Shown piece by piece: positions 37,101 through 49,597 of a DNA stretch of 64,000 bases. The notes beneath the pieces were generated by a model, which saw nothing but the letters and a program-made list of their open reading frames with translations, made no database searches and was not told the origin of the DNA. This DNA comes from Acanthosoma haemorrhoidale (Eukaryota > Arthropoda > Insecta > Hemiptera > Acanthosomatidae). The stretch is from NCBI GenBank assembly GCA_930367205.1, contig OV884013.1:115463475-115527474 (forward strand), in the 5' to 3' direction. Every line of letters begins with the position of its first letter. Positions within the stretch are counted from its first letter, which is position 1. A program made the position numbers and the translations under genes.

Positions 37101-40100
37101 TGACTTTATAATAATAAATAAATTGAAAAGCCGTTCAACCTAGACCCGCTCCACATGTCCCAAGCTATCTCTTCCTTAAACAGGCCTTTGCTCGTTCTGG
37201 ACTGCATCCTCACTGCGACTCTCTCGCTCCTGTCTTTCTATTAGCAGTGTCTTTCCTCTGTCGAAGTGGCTGGTCTCAATAGTACGTGCTTGCTCCTTAT
37301 CCGGTATATTATCTGTCCTTTGAAAACAACGAACAGATACTTACCATCCCAGATTCAAATTTGAATAAAATGTACTCTATTTAAATTATGTTATAACATA
37401 TCATTACATTACATATTATGGGTAAAAGAAAGATGGAATATACATATTCGGGTCACTATTATTGTCAGATTATAATATTAGTAACATCCAGCTCCCAAAA
37501 TGATTGATTGTATTTCCGGCTGTTTAAAAAATTTAAGTTGCACTTTGTAGATTACCAATTAATATTAACTATTATATTTATTGATGTATGAGCCCGTCTG
37601 GAGTCCCGCTACGGCAATGTATTTTATTTCTCGATAAAAATACTTCCACATGTTGGTGCTACAAAAGCGCAAAATCCTGTGGGTAGCCAACTTGTAATGG
37701 GAACCGCCTAAATGTTGCTCAACAACAACAAGAAGACCCCTAGTACCACCTTATAATTTAAGATCAATTATTTGAATCAATTTGTGATAGATCTATATAA
37801 CAAAAAGTTGCTTTACTTTTATTGCTTGAGATAAATCCCAAGAACTGTCTGTGATTTTGAAAAGTCACCCATGAATATAAATTTCAGTAGATGTATTTTT
37901 GTGGGAAACCAGCTTAGTTTTGATGAAAGAAAGATTTAAATTTTCATCAATTACATTTATAAATGCCTGTTCACATGTTACTTCCATCTTCCGACCATGC
38001 CATCAAATAAGGAATCGATGCGGTCACTCAAAATATGTCGAAATGTCTTCCTTAAAAATAAATTTGATGAAAATCTAAACCTTTGTTTCATCAAACCTGT
38101 TTTCCCACAAATTCATCCACTGAAATTTATATTCATGGCTAACTGCGAGCTTGCTGACAGTTTTTGGGTTTTATGTTGAGCAATTAAAGTAAAACGACTT
38201 AATATTATCCAAGACTTGCTTCAGATAATCTGAATCCAACTGTAATTTATTTTTAATTAAAAACCAATCAGTCTGTTCAGTAACTTGACTGTATAAGAAA
38301 TGATGGCTTGAACTCTCATTTTTAAGTATTATTATATTTTATGTTTCAGGTGTGTGATTTCAAGCATGCATTAAGAGCTAAACTCGATATTCATATGAAG
38401 ATTCATAGGGACGAGAGAGAATATTTATGCAATGAGTGCGGAAAGGCGTTCAAACAAGCTTTTCAATTGCAAAATCACCGAGTTTCTCATATAAAAGTCA
38501 AGGACCCAGCAAGTGCTCCCAATTGGTAATTTGTTATAGCGTTTTTAAAACTAAGTATATACCCGTGACTGTGTTTCAGGTATGATATACACGGTCTAGA
38601 ATAGTTCCTAGTTTATGAGAAAGTATTTACTATCATACAACACAGAATTATGATGTGATTTGTCCTCTGAAATTTAGTGATAAAAAATTAATTTTTAAAG
38701 TCACGGCTCATGACTCCGAGACCAGATCTGGTTGAAATACCAACTTATACCCTTATATTATATGAAGGGTTCACTCGGCAAAATTTGAAGAATTTCTGTT
38801 GAGTTTGAAGTTAATTAAAAGTATTAAAGAGAGACAGAACTTTATCTCTCTTTATATTGTTTTGGTTTTCTTTGTTTTAAAATGAGACTTTAATTTAAAG
38901 AAAATAACAATATCTGTGTTTTACAAAATTTTATTAATGTTTTTTAAATCATCTCATTTTGGTTCCTCTCAATTAAAACTTATCATAAATGAAATAGATT
39001 AAATATATTTACAACATTTTCTTCATCCTTTTGGTCAACAATAGTGAGTAATCCATTCATCACCAGATTACAGATAGTCTTCAAACTGTTATTAACCCCC
39101 TCCTAGATTTCAATAACAACTTATTATCTTACCTATATATGTAATAATTGATAATCTTGCTGGGTATAATCTTGAACCCCAAAGCTGAATTAATCTATTA
39201 CCCAAAGCGATCTCTCCTGCCATGGCCTTCCCAATTCTTCCACCATCCATTGCCTTAGGTATATGATGACTTTTTTTCATGTAAAGAAATGTTATTAAAT
39301 ATCATTAGGAAATTAATTTTTGCCACAATATATATATATAGATTATTTTTGTTTATTTATTTTAAGCAATACAATAATTGGCTTCCAGGTCGAAGAGACA
39401 GCAATGTTCACAATGTAAACGGACCTTCTGCGATAGTAAAGCACTTAAGAAACATATTCAGTCGGTTCATTTCAACTTGCGACCTTACGTTTGCAATGTT
39501 TGTGGTCACACCTCAGCGCTGAAACATAGAATGACTCTACACCTCCGCCAGCATACCGGAGAAAAGCCTTTTTCCTGTTCATTTTGCCCGTTTGTCACTG
39601 GTAATTATATATATATATTACTTTTTTTTAATATAATCAACTTTTAATAATTATAACTTGTAATATATAATCATCCCACTAGTGTAAATTTCATAATTAT
39701 TGCTAAATGATAAAACAAAATTATTTAACAACACGTGACCTCTGTTATTAAGTGTCTGTTATTTTTTCATTTGGATTCAATGTTTTTTTTCCCCTAAGGC
39801 CTGCCATAATATATTTAACAAATAATAGATATGTTAATTATAAGTTTTGGAATGAGATCCCATTGGTATAAATTTTAATGATCATTGATGAAAGAGAAAA
39901 AAATGATCGACAGTAGTAGTATGCAGGACCTACTGGATTCTGTCGAGCAAGTTTTCCTACTGAGCTATGTCTGTCAACAGGGCCAGCTTGAAATTTACAT
40001 TTAAGAGATTTCATTCATACTGTATCTTATAATTAATTTGTATTAATATGATAAAATTGTCAATTTAGTGCAGAAGTAAAAGCAAGAATGAAGAAAAGAA

Positions 40101-43100
40101 AGTTATTTGTTTAGTATCTAAGTAAAATTTTATACTTGTTAATAGATTCATAGAAAATTGTCCCACAAACCTAGTCATTTAAACTATCTCGTATTGTCCT
40201 TAGGAAGCGCTCGGGTTTAATAAAATACTCTTCTTTCAAAGCCAATTAATTTTAATTGCACAAAAGATCCTTCGGTTCTGCCTAACTGCCTTTCCCCACT
40301 GTAACTCGGGCAACGGTACATCCAATGGACATCCTACCCTTCAAATTCTTGAGGACTCCATCCGTCTTTCGTCTTATGTCTTCAATGTGGTCATTCAATC
40401 CGGAGCCCCACAGGAAATTGTCTTCACCATTGTTATAATGTGACCAAGCCATTTACTGGGTTGAACATGTACAAAATACGGTATAAGGAGACGGTATGAT
40501 ATAGTGTACTGATTTTAACTAAGATGAGACTTGAAATACATAAAAAAGAAATATAAGTTTGACAAAAATAAATTTCCTAGCTACCAATCTAACAATTAGT
40601 AATAATGGATTGTTAAACTTATTAAGATAAAAAGTTATAAATAGTTGCAATGCTGTTTTATGTTTTCTCTCTTTGGTACCAAGTTGATTATAAAAATCAT
40701 TTGTTATGAATTGCCTGACTTTTCATCTTGTCTATATTATAACTACCACTATTTTTTTTATCAAACGACAAACTTAATTAACTCTCTCCACTTTCATGGC
40801 CAACACTGATAATTGACTACATTTATTTCTCAATAACTATTGCCTGATTTTTGTATATGTTTTATTACGATAGCCTGGCTGACCATCTATCTGTTCTCGT
40901 AAGCGCACTTGTTGGCTATCCACTGACTTATCCTGCTTTCAACCTTCTAGGATCTCCGTTTATCATCTATTTCCATGGCCTCCTAAATCTTTCAAATATT
41001 ACTTAATTTTAGTCAAACACCCAAAATATTGTTGCAATTTGTTTAAAAAAAAAAAAACTTGTTTGTTTACTTGACAAAATGATTTGAAAAGGTATCTTTC
41101 AGGGGACAAGAACACCCTCCGACGACATTCTTGGAGACACGCTCGTGTGAGGCCTTACTCTTGCCCCCACTGCGACTACAGCTGCATCCAGAGCAGATCG
41201 ATGAAGAAGCACATACAGAGTCAACATCCTTCTGCTTCGGAGGTCATCTCTTGCTCTCTTTGCTCTTTCACTTCGCTCTCCAAGGAAGCCCTCCAAAGTC
41301 ATATAATTAAAGAACACAGTATGTCTATTTATTTATTTTGTTTCAAAAGCTATACCCGTTAAAAAAGGAGTTCATTGATTAACAAATATGATTCATCTTA
41401 TCAAATTATTCAAAGGACCATATATTTAATATGTCCCTACTATTCGTTATCAAAGTTGTCTAAGTAATTTATTTTTGGTTTCGACATGTTTAAAGGTTTG
41501 AGTTGAAACAAATTAAAAAAATATTTATTCTTGTAAAGCAAGAATTTAATATGATTGGGAAATTTTGTTTCTAGCTTATAAATAAATGTGATTTTTAAAG
41601 CTTGAAATGACAAGACTATTTTCAAAGTGATTTGTAACAATAATAAATTTTGTTAAAAATAAAAAGTATTAATTTATATTTTATAATTATTTTGTCATTT
41701 CAGGTTTTCTTCACCTTCATTAGAAATGTAATTTTAAATTTGAGTACTTTTTTAAGTAGTTTAGCAGTAGTATTTTTCAGGATGTTTGGTAGTGAACTCG
41801 TGACATCTATATATTTTTGGCCTTACCCAAATGGGTGAAAGATCCAAAACATGGAAATGAAGTAATATCTAAATAGATTTTGTACTTGTGTGAAGTATTT
41901 TTAAATACCTCATCCGTTGAATTTTCAAACTGACAATCTGTCAGTCAAGAGATGGCTACTCCCTCCACATTTTTATTATTGTGTTCTTCCAGTTGTTTTG
42001 TTGAAATAAAACCGTTCTGCGTCGATTGTTATACTAAAACTGTCTTCTTTTTATTGCATAATGTTTTATTAGTTCACCATATTGCTCTGGGGGTGTATAT
42101 GTAGTTGGCTTTTTTTTTACTCTTCCTTCTATTGTGCCAAAATCTCCAAATTCGTCCGGTGAAAATTAATAGCCAGATTACAAAAATTTGTGATCTATTA
42201 TTTTGATATTATTATTATTAGAAGATCAAACAATTTCCATGTCAGTGCTGGATTAATATTATGTTATTTACTCTGGTTACTTTGTTAATATGCTTTAAAA
42301 TTTATGTCACCACCTCTGGGTGGGTGCCTGAAGTCTCACCCCATACATACATCTAGAAGTGTTAGGTTGTGTACTTGCCCTTACATGCACATTGCACTTA
42401 TATAATAAGCTACCGAACATAAAGTCTATACGAAGTCCCTTCTGTAAATCAAATAATATTCCTTGGGAGTCTACTTTCTACTTTGCGGTTTTTAAATGTA
42501 GATCATAATTTCGCCTAAGATCTAGTTCTTTTCCTCATCACTGAATACGTCAATTTTTAGTTTTAGTAAGTCAGTCTTTTGGTATGTTCCCTTACAAAGA
42601 GAATGAAAATTTAAGTATAGTTCCATAATAAATACCTTTGTATATTTATTAACTTATGTTCATTAATTTCCCTACATGTCTCCGCATCAAGATCATTCAT
42701 TTTTCTTACATCTAAAATCAGTCGTGAGAGTGATTAACTCATTTTTATCTGCATAAATTTTTGACTTAGGCCGCTTTCTTAATCAATGCATTATATAATA
42801 AAAAAAATTGGGATGACATGCTTATAAAAACATTATTAGCTTGGATGTTGAGAACAAAATCTCTAGTTATTTTCAAAATGTTGGCTGAATATTATAAATA
42901 ATAGATTTTAGAGATTTGTTTTTATTTTATTGTATGTCAAGGGGTTCCAAATTTTTATTGTTTTCAGAGAATGTCTATTTATTTAAAACTAAGAAACGTT
43001 ACTTGATATGTCCTGATACCGATACTGAACGATTGGTTTTATTAAGGGTTCCATTTTTTGGCAGAATGACATGGGTTCATTCCTTTTCTTACTCCCTCTG

Positions 43101-44680
43101 CTGGGTAAGGGCTCCTTTTTCCTCGCTTTAACTGGGTCGGAGGAGTTTCCAGAAGGTGAAGTCATTTGACCAAAAAAGAACGCCCAATTTTCACTTAATT
43201 ATCTTTTAAATTTACTCTTCTTATTTTAATTACAAATGTAAAAAGTGATTTTAACCTTGAACTGGAATGAATATTTATAATTAACCTTAATTCTATTGTA
43301 GATTAAAGTGATATCCAATAAACTCATAAAAAATATATTTATTTGTTACAGGTGGAAACTCTGACGATACACGTGTCATTTATATAAGTACTGTAAATGA
43401 TAATAATGAAGGAGCAGGTATTCATTCTTATATTACCACATAATTGTTCAACTCTTATTTGTATCAACCCTGTTAATACGATAGCACTCATTAATTATCA
43501 CACAAAGGTTTTAGGCTGTTATGTTTTGTTTATATATAAGATGTAAAACTGATAATCTTCTATGATTACCATTTAGTCTAGTAGTCGAGAATACTTAGCT
43601 TCCAGAAACAAACAAGTTTGAAGCTTCTTACCAATGCTTGAAATTATTTTTAACATGAATGGAATCACAATTTATATATTTACATGTATTTGTTTCTTAG
43701 TATAACTAATAATATATGTATGTATAGATACAAATGAAGTTGAATGCAATTAATTTTTTAATCATATATATTACTCAAAACATGTTGTAATACAAGTAAT
43801 TAACAAAGCAATATATGTAGGTAGGTACTCATTTTTGTAGATTCCTAAAGTTTTTTCCCATTCTCGTTTACATTTCTCCTTCAATTTAAATCGGAATGTT
43901 GAGTATAACATTCGAAAACTTATTAAAAAAAAAAGTTTTTGGGGTTCTTTGACAGTTTGCAGAAAAAAGTTATTAGTGTTTTAAGTTTTTCAATAATTGT
44001 ACTGTTTTTAAGCTGTTCCTAAATGGTTATTTTCAAAAATAAAAGCACACTAGCCTGTGTCAGGAAATTTAATGCTGATGTGGTCAAATCTTGAATTCAT
44101 GTTAAATCGTAAAAAAGTGTGGTTTTCTGGTAAAAAAAAAATCATTTCTTGGCACCACAGATTGAGTTAGTAAACTATGAATTAGCGGTGTCTGAGTCCC
44201 AATATTGATGTTTTTCACACATCAATGTTTTTATGCGAGCTGAACACTATTTATCAAACAAAAGTTTTTTATGGAATAATTAAGGCGTATATTTTGCTCA
44301 AAAAGTTTTTGTTTATTATCATCTTGGCTATTAGTACGTCTCATTTAATTCGAAATTTAGTTTTCATGGCTGATGATAATTTGTAAATTTAATCTGGTTC
44401 ATAAGCCGATGTAGTTCCCTCACCGATTGAGTTTTTAAATAATTTTTATGTTTGACACCCGATGAATTTTAAGGAAACGGTCAAATTAAAAATGATTCTA
44501 ATTTCAGGCTACAAGTGCCTATACTTAATCCTAATGTTTGCAATAGGTACTAGTCAAGTATTTGCACTGCCCGTTGAAGTAATCATGGACGAGGAGGAAT
44601 CTCAGAACTATTATGAAAATGCCATCGTAGACACTGGCGGGATCACAATCCCTGCAGAACAGTTGGAGGAAAATGGATAA
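31167..44680 (+). CDS. C2H2 zinc-finger protein with eleven fingers, twelve coding exons
   Basis: Exons: 31167-31329, 31406-31512, 32838-33005, 33092-33125, 34680-34783, 34854-35008, 36406-36592, 38350-38525, 39389-39600, 41103-41318, 43352-43417 and 44547-44680; 1,722 nt, 573 aa, with phases consistent throughout. Residues 1-120 are acidic and Ser-rich ([13 protein letters not shown]..., SEDDVL), like an activation region. Finger 1 (CRLC, from about residue 123) and finger 2 (CGKC) flank a Lys-rich tract ([11 protein letters not shown]). Finger 3 has four residues between its cysteines. Fingers 4-11 run from SCPHC to SCSLC, and one TGEKP linker follows HLRQH. Two fingers are split by introns. 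The tail is acidic (VIMDEEESQ) and ends EQLEENG. Nuclear DNA binding is inferred from the fingers; I could not name the orthologue. AATAAA at 44906 is a plausible poly(A) signal. Confidence 0.9.
32122..32205. repeat. Interspersed direct repeat, copy 2
   Basis: Near-identical partner of 29648-29735, about 2.5 kb away and inside intron 2 of the C2H2 gene. The pair suggests a recent mobile or segmental copy of an unnamed AT-rich element. Confidence 0.85.
34372..34505 (+). mobile_element. tRNA-derived SINE-like fragment
   Basis: A B-box-like AAGTTCGAATCTCAGCC at 34451-34467 is followed by a tail ATCTTTTTTATCTTTGACTA that matches the tail of the candidate near 27750. The A box is decayed. It lies in an intron of the C2H2 gene. 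Confidence 0.45.
35040..35960 (-). mobile_element. LINE reverse-transcriptase remnant in an intron of the C2H2 gene
   Basis: Minus-strand translation near 35570-35725 reads [20 protein letters not shown], then [14 protein letters not shown] and IRMNGNII. This is the RT palm motif pattern (AFDSVPR, IP..L, LY.N, R.NG) of endonuclease-RT LINEs. Further downstream, near 35140-35230, [14 protein letters not shown] is like the RIQKANRAYY segment nearer the C terminus. The YADD box is missing or mutated and frames break. It is antisense to the host gene. The 157-nt-plus frames over it are not host exons. Confidence 0.7.
36832..37005 (+). repeat. Interspersed repeat, copy 2 (LINE 3'-end-like)
   Basis: Starts GGTGAGCCTCATCACCTAG, carries CTTCGAACGCATCTGCGTAT and ends AATAAAGAGGTTTTG followed by ten A residues. 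Reverse-oriented match to 15090-15290. The sense-strand poly(A) end supports a retrotransposon 3' UTR. Confidence 0.65.
37801..38200. mobile_element. Fold-back (inverted-repeat) element
   Basis: The left arm (about 37805-37965) pairs with the reverse complement of the right arm (about 38045-38200). Shared blocks include CATGAATATAAATTTCAGT, TTGTGGGAAA, TTTGATGAAA and AGATTTTCATCAA. The arms are about 150 bp with modest divergence and an 80-bp loop. No transposase. It sits about 150 bp before exon 8 of the C2H2 gene (acceptor 38349). A 60-codon frame over it is not a gene. Confidence 0.8.
39900..39990 (-). mobile_element. tRNA-derived SINE-like fragment
   Basis: The minus strand reads CATAGCTCAGTAGGAAAAC, a fair A box. 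It then gives AGTAGGTCCTGCATAC in the B-box position, and an ATTTTTTTCTCTTTCAT tail like the other SINE candidates in the window. Confidence 0.4.
43565..43640 (+). mobile_element. tRNA-like fragment (possible Glu/Gly tRNA-derived SINE)
   Basis: CATTTAGTCTAGTAGTCGAG resembles the A box region of Glu/Gly tRNAs (GGTCTAGTGGT). About 35 nt later CAAGTTTGAAGCTTC is a weak B box. It lies in the last intron of the C2H2 gene. Not a working tRNA gene. Confidence 0.35.
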
Positions 44681-47020
44681 GCCAGTTCACAAAGTTATAT
44701 TGTAAAATCAAATTCTGTTGTGGTATATATTTGACTATTAATAATAATTATTAAGATTTTGATATAGTATTATCATTTTATTATGTAAATAGTAATTTAT
44801 AGAAAAATAATGCTGTGATCTATGATGCTGTCAACTTAGTAATAGATGTTTTAAATTAATTTCATGTATTTATACTTATTATTTGTAGATAAAAAGCTCT
44901 TGTTAAATAAACTGAAATAAATTGAATCCTATATGGATATATAGACCTTACCCTATTCATGTATATTAGGTAATGCATATAATCATACTTAATAAATAAT
45001 ATGGTTGATTCTTTATAGGGATTGTCCAGAGAGTTTATCGACTCCACGTACTCCCATTTAGTTTAAATATTGTTAACAAACACTGGATAATAGATCATAT
45101 AATATTTATGATACAAAATATTATAATCTTGATTTAGTCTATACAATTTATAAAATCATGAAACTGGGAGTTTATAGGTAGCAGTGAATGAATTTGTTGA
45201 TACCGGCATAGGTTGTCGAAAGAAAAATAAATATTACGTTTCTACCAAAGCTTTTTATAGATGACGTGATGTACCTAGTATAGTATGTCGTAAATCATCA
45301 TTGAATTCTTACATTAACTTCAAAACCACAATGGGGCCACTACAAACCATTCACCATCGCCTTCCTGATGACGAGCCAATTTGGTATTTTTTCTATTGTG
45401 GATTGGGTAGTAATGCAATATGTGTTCGTTCCCAAGCCCGAATTATTTGTAGATTGCCATTGGGTTTATTTAATGGCTTATTTTTGTGAAAATGTACTTC
45501 CTTTTTTATTGCAATCTAGCTGATACTGATGTGACAATGATTTGGTTTTACTTCTATTATCGAGTAAATTGTCTTCTTTTTTTTATATATATCTGAACAA
45601 AATAAGGGACATTGAATACAAACAAACAATCAAAAGAGGAGATTCTAATAATTATTAATACATGTTAAATATTTAGTACTTAAAGTGATGTTAAAAGCAA
45701 TTGAGGTCTCAATTAAAAAAAAATATCGCAATATGCAATGTTTTCAGATAGTTAATAAGACTTATTGAACAAAACAGGCGAGGCAATAAAACAGACTAAA
45801 CCCAGACGTTATGAAATACACTTATAAAATTTCAGATCAATATTGTTTTACAGCTGCTATCAAAGGTCAATCTGAGCCGTACTTGCTCGTAAATATAGCC
45901 TCTCCTAAATTTTTTATCAAGAGATTATTACCATATTATAAATATTTTAAAAAAAATGTAATAGCCATTCAACTTTACGATTAAATAATTGAAAATAAAG
46001 CATTCACGCCAGAGTTAAGTAAAATATAAAAAAACAAAATTGCTTATTACAATTAATTAATACCATGTTAAATTAATTAACTCGACTTAAGTAGTTTGCA
46101 AAGTTTCATTTCCTTCATATTAAAACATAATCAGAGCTTGGCTTTATCTATTCACTTGGTTTAGATAAAAATCGGTAAGTTAGCTCAAATCCAGCAATTA
46201 TTCTAATGTAGTTTCTTGAAAGTATTCAAAGTTTCACTACATGAATTTATTTTTTCTCCAATAATATTTTGGCAGTCATAGCTACCGGAGTTAGGTCAGG
46301 CTCGAAGGCACTTATCTCTTTTTACCTTTGTTCCGGAGGCATTTAGTGTTTTTTTTTCTTGGCAATATTCACCATCTTGTACAGATGAAATTTTGCTATT
46401 TCCTCAGGTAGTAAAGAAAAATTTTATGGAAAATTACATACAAGAATAAAAGAACCTTTGCCTGCAGTTAAAATCATTACCCTAATATATTTATTAAAGA
46501 CATTGATCGAGTTTATAACCAGAGCCTACATTTTTATCTAGTTTGCGTGTTTTTTTTTTTAAATTGTTTAATCAGTCTCGTTATACTGAAAAAATTTAAA
46601 TAGGGATGATCCGATTGCTCTCATGATACTGACCACAAGCTGATGATTTTAGGCACATGTAAATTAATTTCAAATTTTGAAAATTAATTCCAAATTGATT
46701 AGGTTTCTTATTATTGTTCATTAAAAAAATAAAATTCAATGAAAATTGAAATAATTTTTGAATTTATTTCTTGGTTTAGAACGTGTTACAGAATTTTTTA
46801 GAGCACATTAGTATGTTTATTTAGAGAATGTTTGTTTCATAATCTACATTCAGTTTTTCACTGCGTAAAATCAGAGGTATATTTATAACATAAGTTAAGT
46901 AAAACTCATATAAGCACCTATGTTTAATACAATAAAGTAACAAAAATGAGAATATTAAAAAATAAATATTACTTTTCTTAAATACAATGTTTGGAAACCA
47001 CGATAAACACATTAATAATA
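44681..47020. other. Intergenic stretch between the C2H2 gene and CTF8 (convergent)
   Basis: Holds the 3' UTR of the C2H2 gene, with AATAAA near 44906 and 44919, and the likely 3' end of CTF8 on the other strand. Otherwise AT-rich with no recognisable coding frame. Confidence 0.5.
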
Positions 47021-48397
47021 TTACAGGCCAGGGACTGATGCGATTATTGGTTTCGGCCTAATTCTAAACACAAGTTTTCTATCAACTAAAGCTTTGATGA
47101 TATATTCAGTAGTTTCATTGTTTTTTTTCTTTTCCATAATTGCGTATGGTTTTTCAAGAGGAACAGCTTTACCATAAAGAATATGGTGGCCTACAATCAG
47201 CGTTGGAACACCATTACTCTGAAATCAACAACAATTTGTTACAAATCCTTCCAAAATAGTTGAGTAATTTTTGCGCATAACAATTATTTAAGTAGACATG
47301 TTCATTTCATAGACATATTCAACTTAAGTCGATGAAAGAAGGATGTTAGATTATCGTCAAATGTATTTATGGATGACATTTCGGCATACTGTCTGTCTAA
47401 ACATCCTTGATAACTAGGAAAGAAATACGCCGAGTATAAGAAAGAATTTATAAACAAAACTATTGGTCAGTTAAAAATCATAACATATACTACTTACTAA
47501 ATTATTCTTATTTTATAACATCAAAACTGATCAAGTTACATAAAGATGATATTGATGTTGCTCTTATTTGTATTATTGTTATAATATAATTACTCTATTT
47601 TTAACACCTCAGTTTCTTTCTTGTCAGGAAGAGCTATGAATGGGTCCCAATCAAGGAGATAAAAAAAAAATAAGGACAAGTAATACATATAGAATTTAAT
47701 CAGTTACGTTGATTTATAAGTGTGCTAAAATTAAAAAATACTTAAGTTCGTATCAATTAGAGCACAAGTATGACAAATTTCAAATTAGGATATCTCTTAA
47801 TAATAAATAGGAATTTCTCAATTGCATCTCTAATGTACATATTCTTCGTACATTCGCATTACGTGAAGTCATTGTCCATTGGTGGTTGACCCGAGATTAT
47901 TCTACGCCAATTACTGTGGATAATCGAGTCTCCATTGTATTCCAAAACATAAATAAATTGAATGACAATTTAACATCATTCTTTGCATTGACTAAAGTTG
48001 ATTCTAAACAAATACAAATACATCTACTCAAATATGAATTTATGGTTAATTATGATCAAACAATTACCAGTTAGCAACTAGGAAAGCTTACGTTTGAGGC
48101 ATCAATGGTACATTGGTTGATATAAAAGTATAAACTAACATAACAATATTATAGTTATATATTGACCTGAATCCCATAATGAAGATCTCCAATAAACTGG
48201 GACTGTAAAGGGGCACCGATTCTAGATTCTAAATCTCCTTGTAATTCAACGATCCCCCAAGAATCTGGATTATCAGCCCTAAAAAAGTGAGAAATTAATA
48301 TAACTGTACCATGGGAAGGGTTATTCATCTATTACTTTTTTTCTCCTAGAGACAAAAAATACTTGAAAAAGACTTACATTTTTAGATAAATTGGCAT
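47021..48397 (-). CDS. CTF8: Chromosome transmission fidelity protein 8 homologue
   Basis: Exons (minus): 48397-48378, 48278-48167 and 47218-47021; 330 nt, 109 aa. Phase 2 then 0, with canonical donors (GTAAGT, GTCAAT) and AG acceptors. The sequence follows the family throughout: a short MPIYLKM start, [24 protein letters not shown], then [20 protein letters not shown] and KPYAIMEKK, ending with [21 protein letters not shown]8 joins DCC1 and CTF18 in the alternative RFC clamp loader that acts on PCNA at replication forks and supports sister-chromatid cohesion. The human form is 121 aa; this one has a shorter N terminus. The tiny 20-nt first coding exon is supported by phase alone. Confidence 0.94.
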
Positions 48398-48659
48398 TGT
48401 GGACGAATCGAGATGAACTTATTATATAAATATCATAGAATTTACTTAACATCAAATATATATAAATGTACTGGGATAAACTTTGTCAATGTCAAATACG
48501 CTTTCATCTCCCGCCAAAATGTAACAAATTAGGAGGTAATATTTTGTGGCAAAGAGGTAGAGAAGAACAGTGAGCAAATAAAGGGCAAGAGTAAAGTAGT
48601 TTCAAGGACGAGTTGTCATGGCTCCGTACATAAAGCTGGCCAGTTATGGCGATGACCCC

Positions 48660-48800
48660 GATGATCAAAAAGGTGAGCCCCATCACCTTTATTAGTCAGT
48701 TTAGTCCAGTAACGTATAATGTGTATCATTATACTTGTTTATTCATTATATAATTTTTATAAAATAACAAAACCTGTATATAATGTAGCGACACTACAGG
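48660..48800 (+). repeat. Interspersed repeat, possible copy 3
   Basis: AAGGTGAGCCCCATCACCT at 48671-48689 matches the starts of the copies at 36832 and (reversed) 15290. The rest diverges. It lies about 270 bp upstream of the CTF8 start. Confidence 0.4.
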
Positions 48801-48859
48801 AAATAAAAAAATAATTTGTAAATAGATTCGCCTGAGGATCTATAACTATCTGTAAATTT

Positions 48860-49190
48860 AAAGGGGCTGTGAAGAAAAAAAAAAAAGATGACCCCGTTTA
48901 GGGAGCCGTGGGGTCAATTTGGAAAAAGTGAGCGACCCTTGAAAATCCCGATTTCAACGGACAAGCACTTCAGCCTAACGATTGGGCAAACTACAGGTCA
49001 GAATCAGCTTATTATAGAAAATCAACTGATAGCCTAAAAATTAAAAGAAAATGCAGATATCAATCAACTGATAGACTTTTCATTTTATATCATTTACAAT
49101 GATTGTCTGAATAAATTCGGGATACAGTTTCAATCAGTCTTCTTTTTTTTTAAAGGGGTCATTAGGTGAGAGCCCTAGTCGCACAGTTTG
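48860..49190. mobile_element. Possible hAT-like MITE remnant
   Basis: It ends in CAGTTTGAGAATG, the reverse complement of a CA.TCTCAAACTG end like the one at about 10278. Its other side has GACCCC-rich sequence reminiscent of hAT nonautonomous elements. Terminal repeats are not clear. Confidence 0.25.
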
Positions 49191-49499
49191 AGAATGTATT
49201 CCAGAGAGATCCTGCAGGGGAATAAGACAGGAGCCTGGACCTACCCAAGTAAATATTGTTGTGGCCACGCAGATTCCAAATGAGAGAAGCAACAGGTGTA
49301 TCCATTATCGTTATAGTGCCAGATCATTATTAGTCACTGCTCACAACAAGATCTCTCCTACGAGGACGTAAGCTAGGAAGGCATCTTGCCCTATCGCTCT
49401 GCAATCCCTTCAGTATATTTTCAAGCGCTTCCTTCCACATTTTTCATCTGAGGCTTATTTTAATTCGCATCTCAAAGTCCTTCTCACCCATCAATGCCA

Positions 49500-49575
49500 T
49501 TCAATTGGTAACCTTACCCCCCCCCATTTTCCATTCTGGGTAAAGCAAGCAACTAAGAGAAGAGAACGAAATCTG
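49500..49575. repeat. Direct repeat, copy 1
   Basis: CAATTGGTAACCTTA, a C run, then CATTTTCCATTCTGGGTAAA and GCAAGCAACTAA recur at 51741-51817 with few changes. It abuts the mariner-like element at 49598. Confidence 0.85.
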
Positions 49576-49597
49576 TTCACTGGGCATTGTCATATAA

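Noticed and set aside
37997..38179. 60-codon plus-strand frame
   Set aside because: It lies inside the right arm of the fold-back element.
40260..40480. Possible antisense LINE fragment
   Set aside because: A few residues resemble LINE C-terminal sequence, but no diagnostic motif could be read; too weak to list as a feature.
44462..44520. Signal peptide or membrane segment at the end of the C2H2 gene
   Set aside because: The hydrophobic run appears only if the upstream of two acceptors is used; the rest of the protein is a nuclear finger protein.
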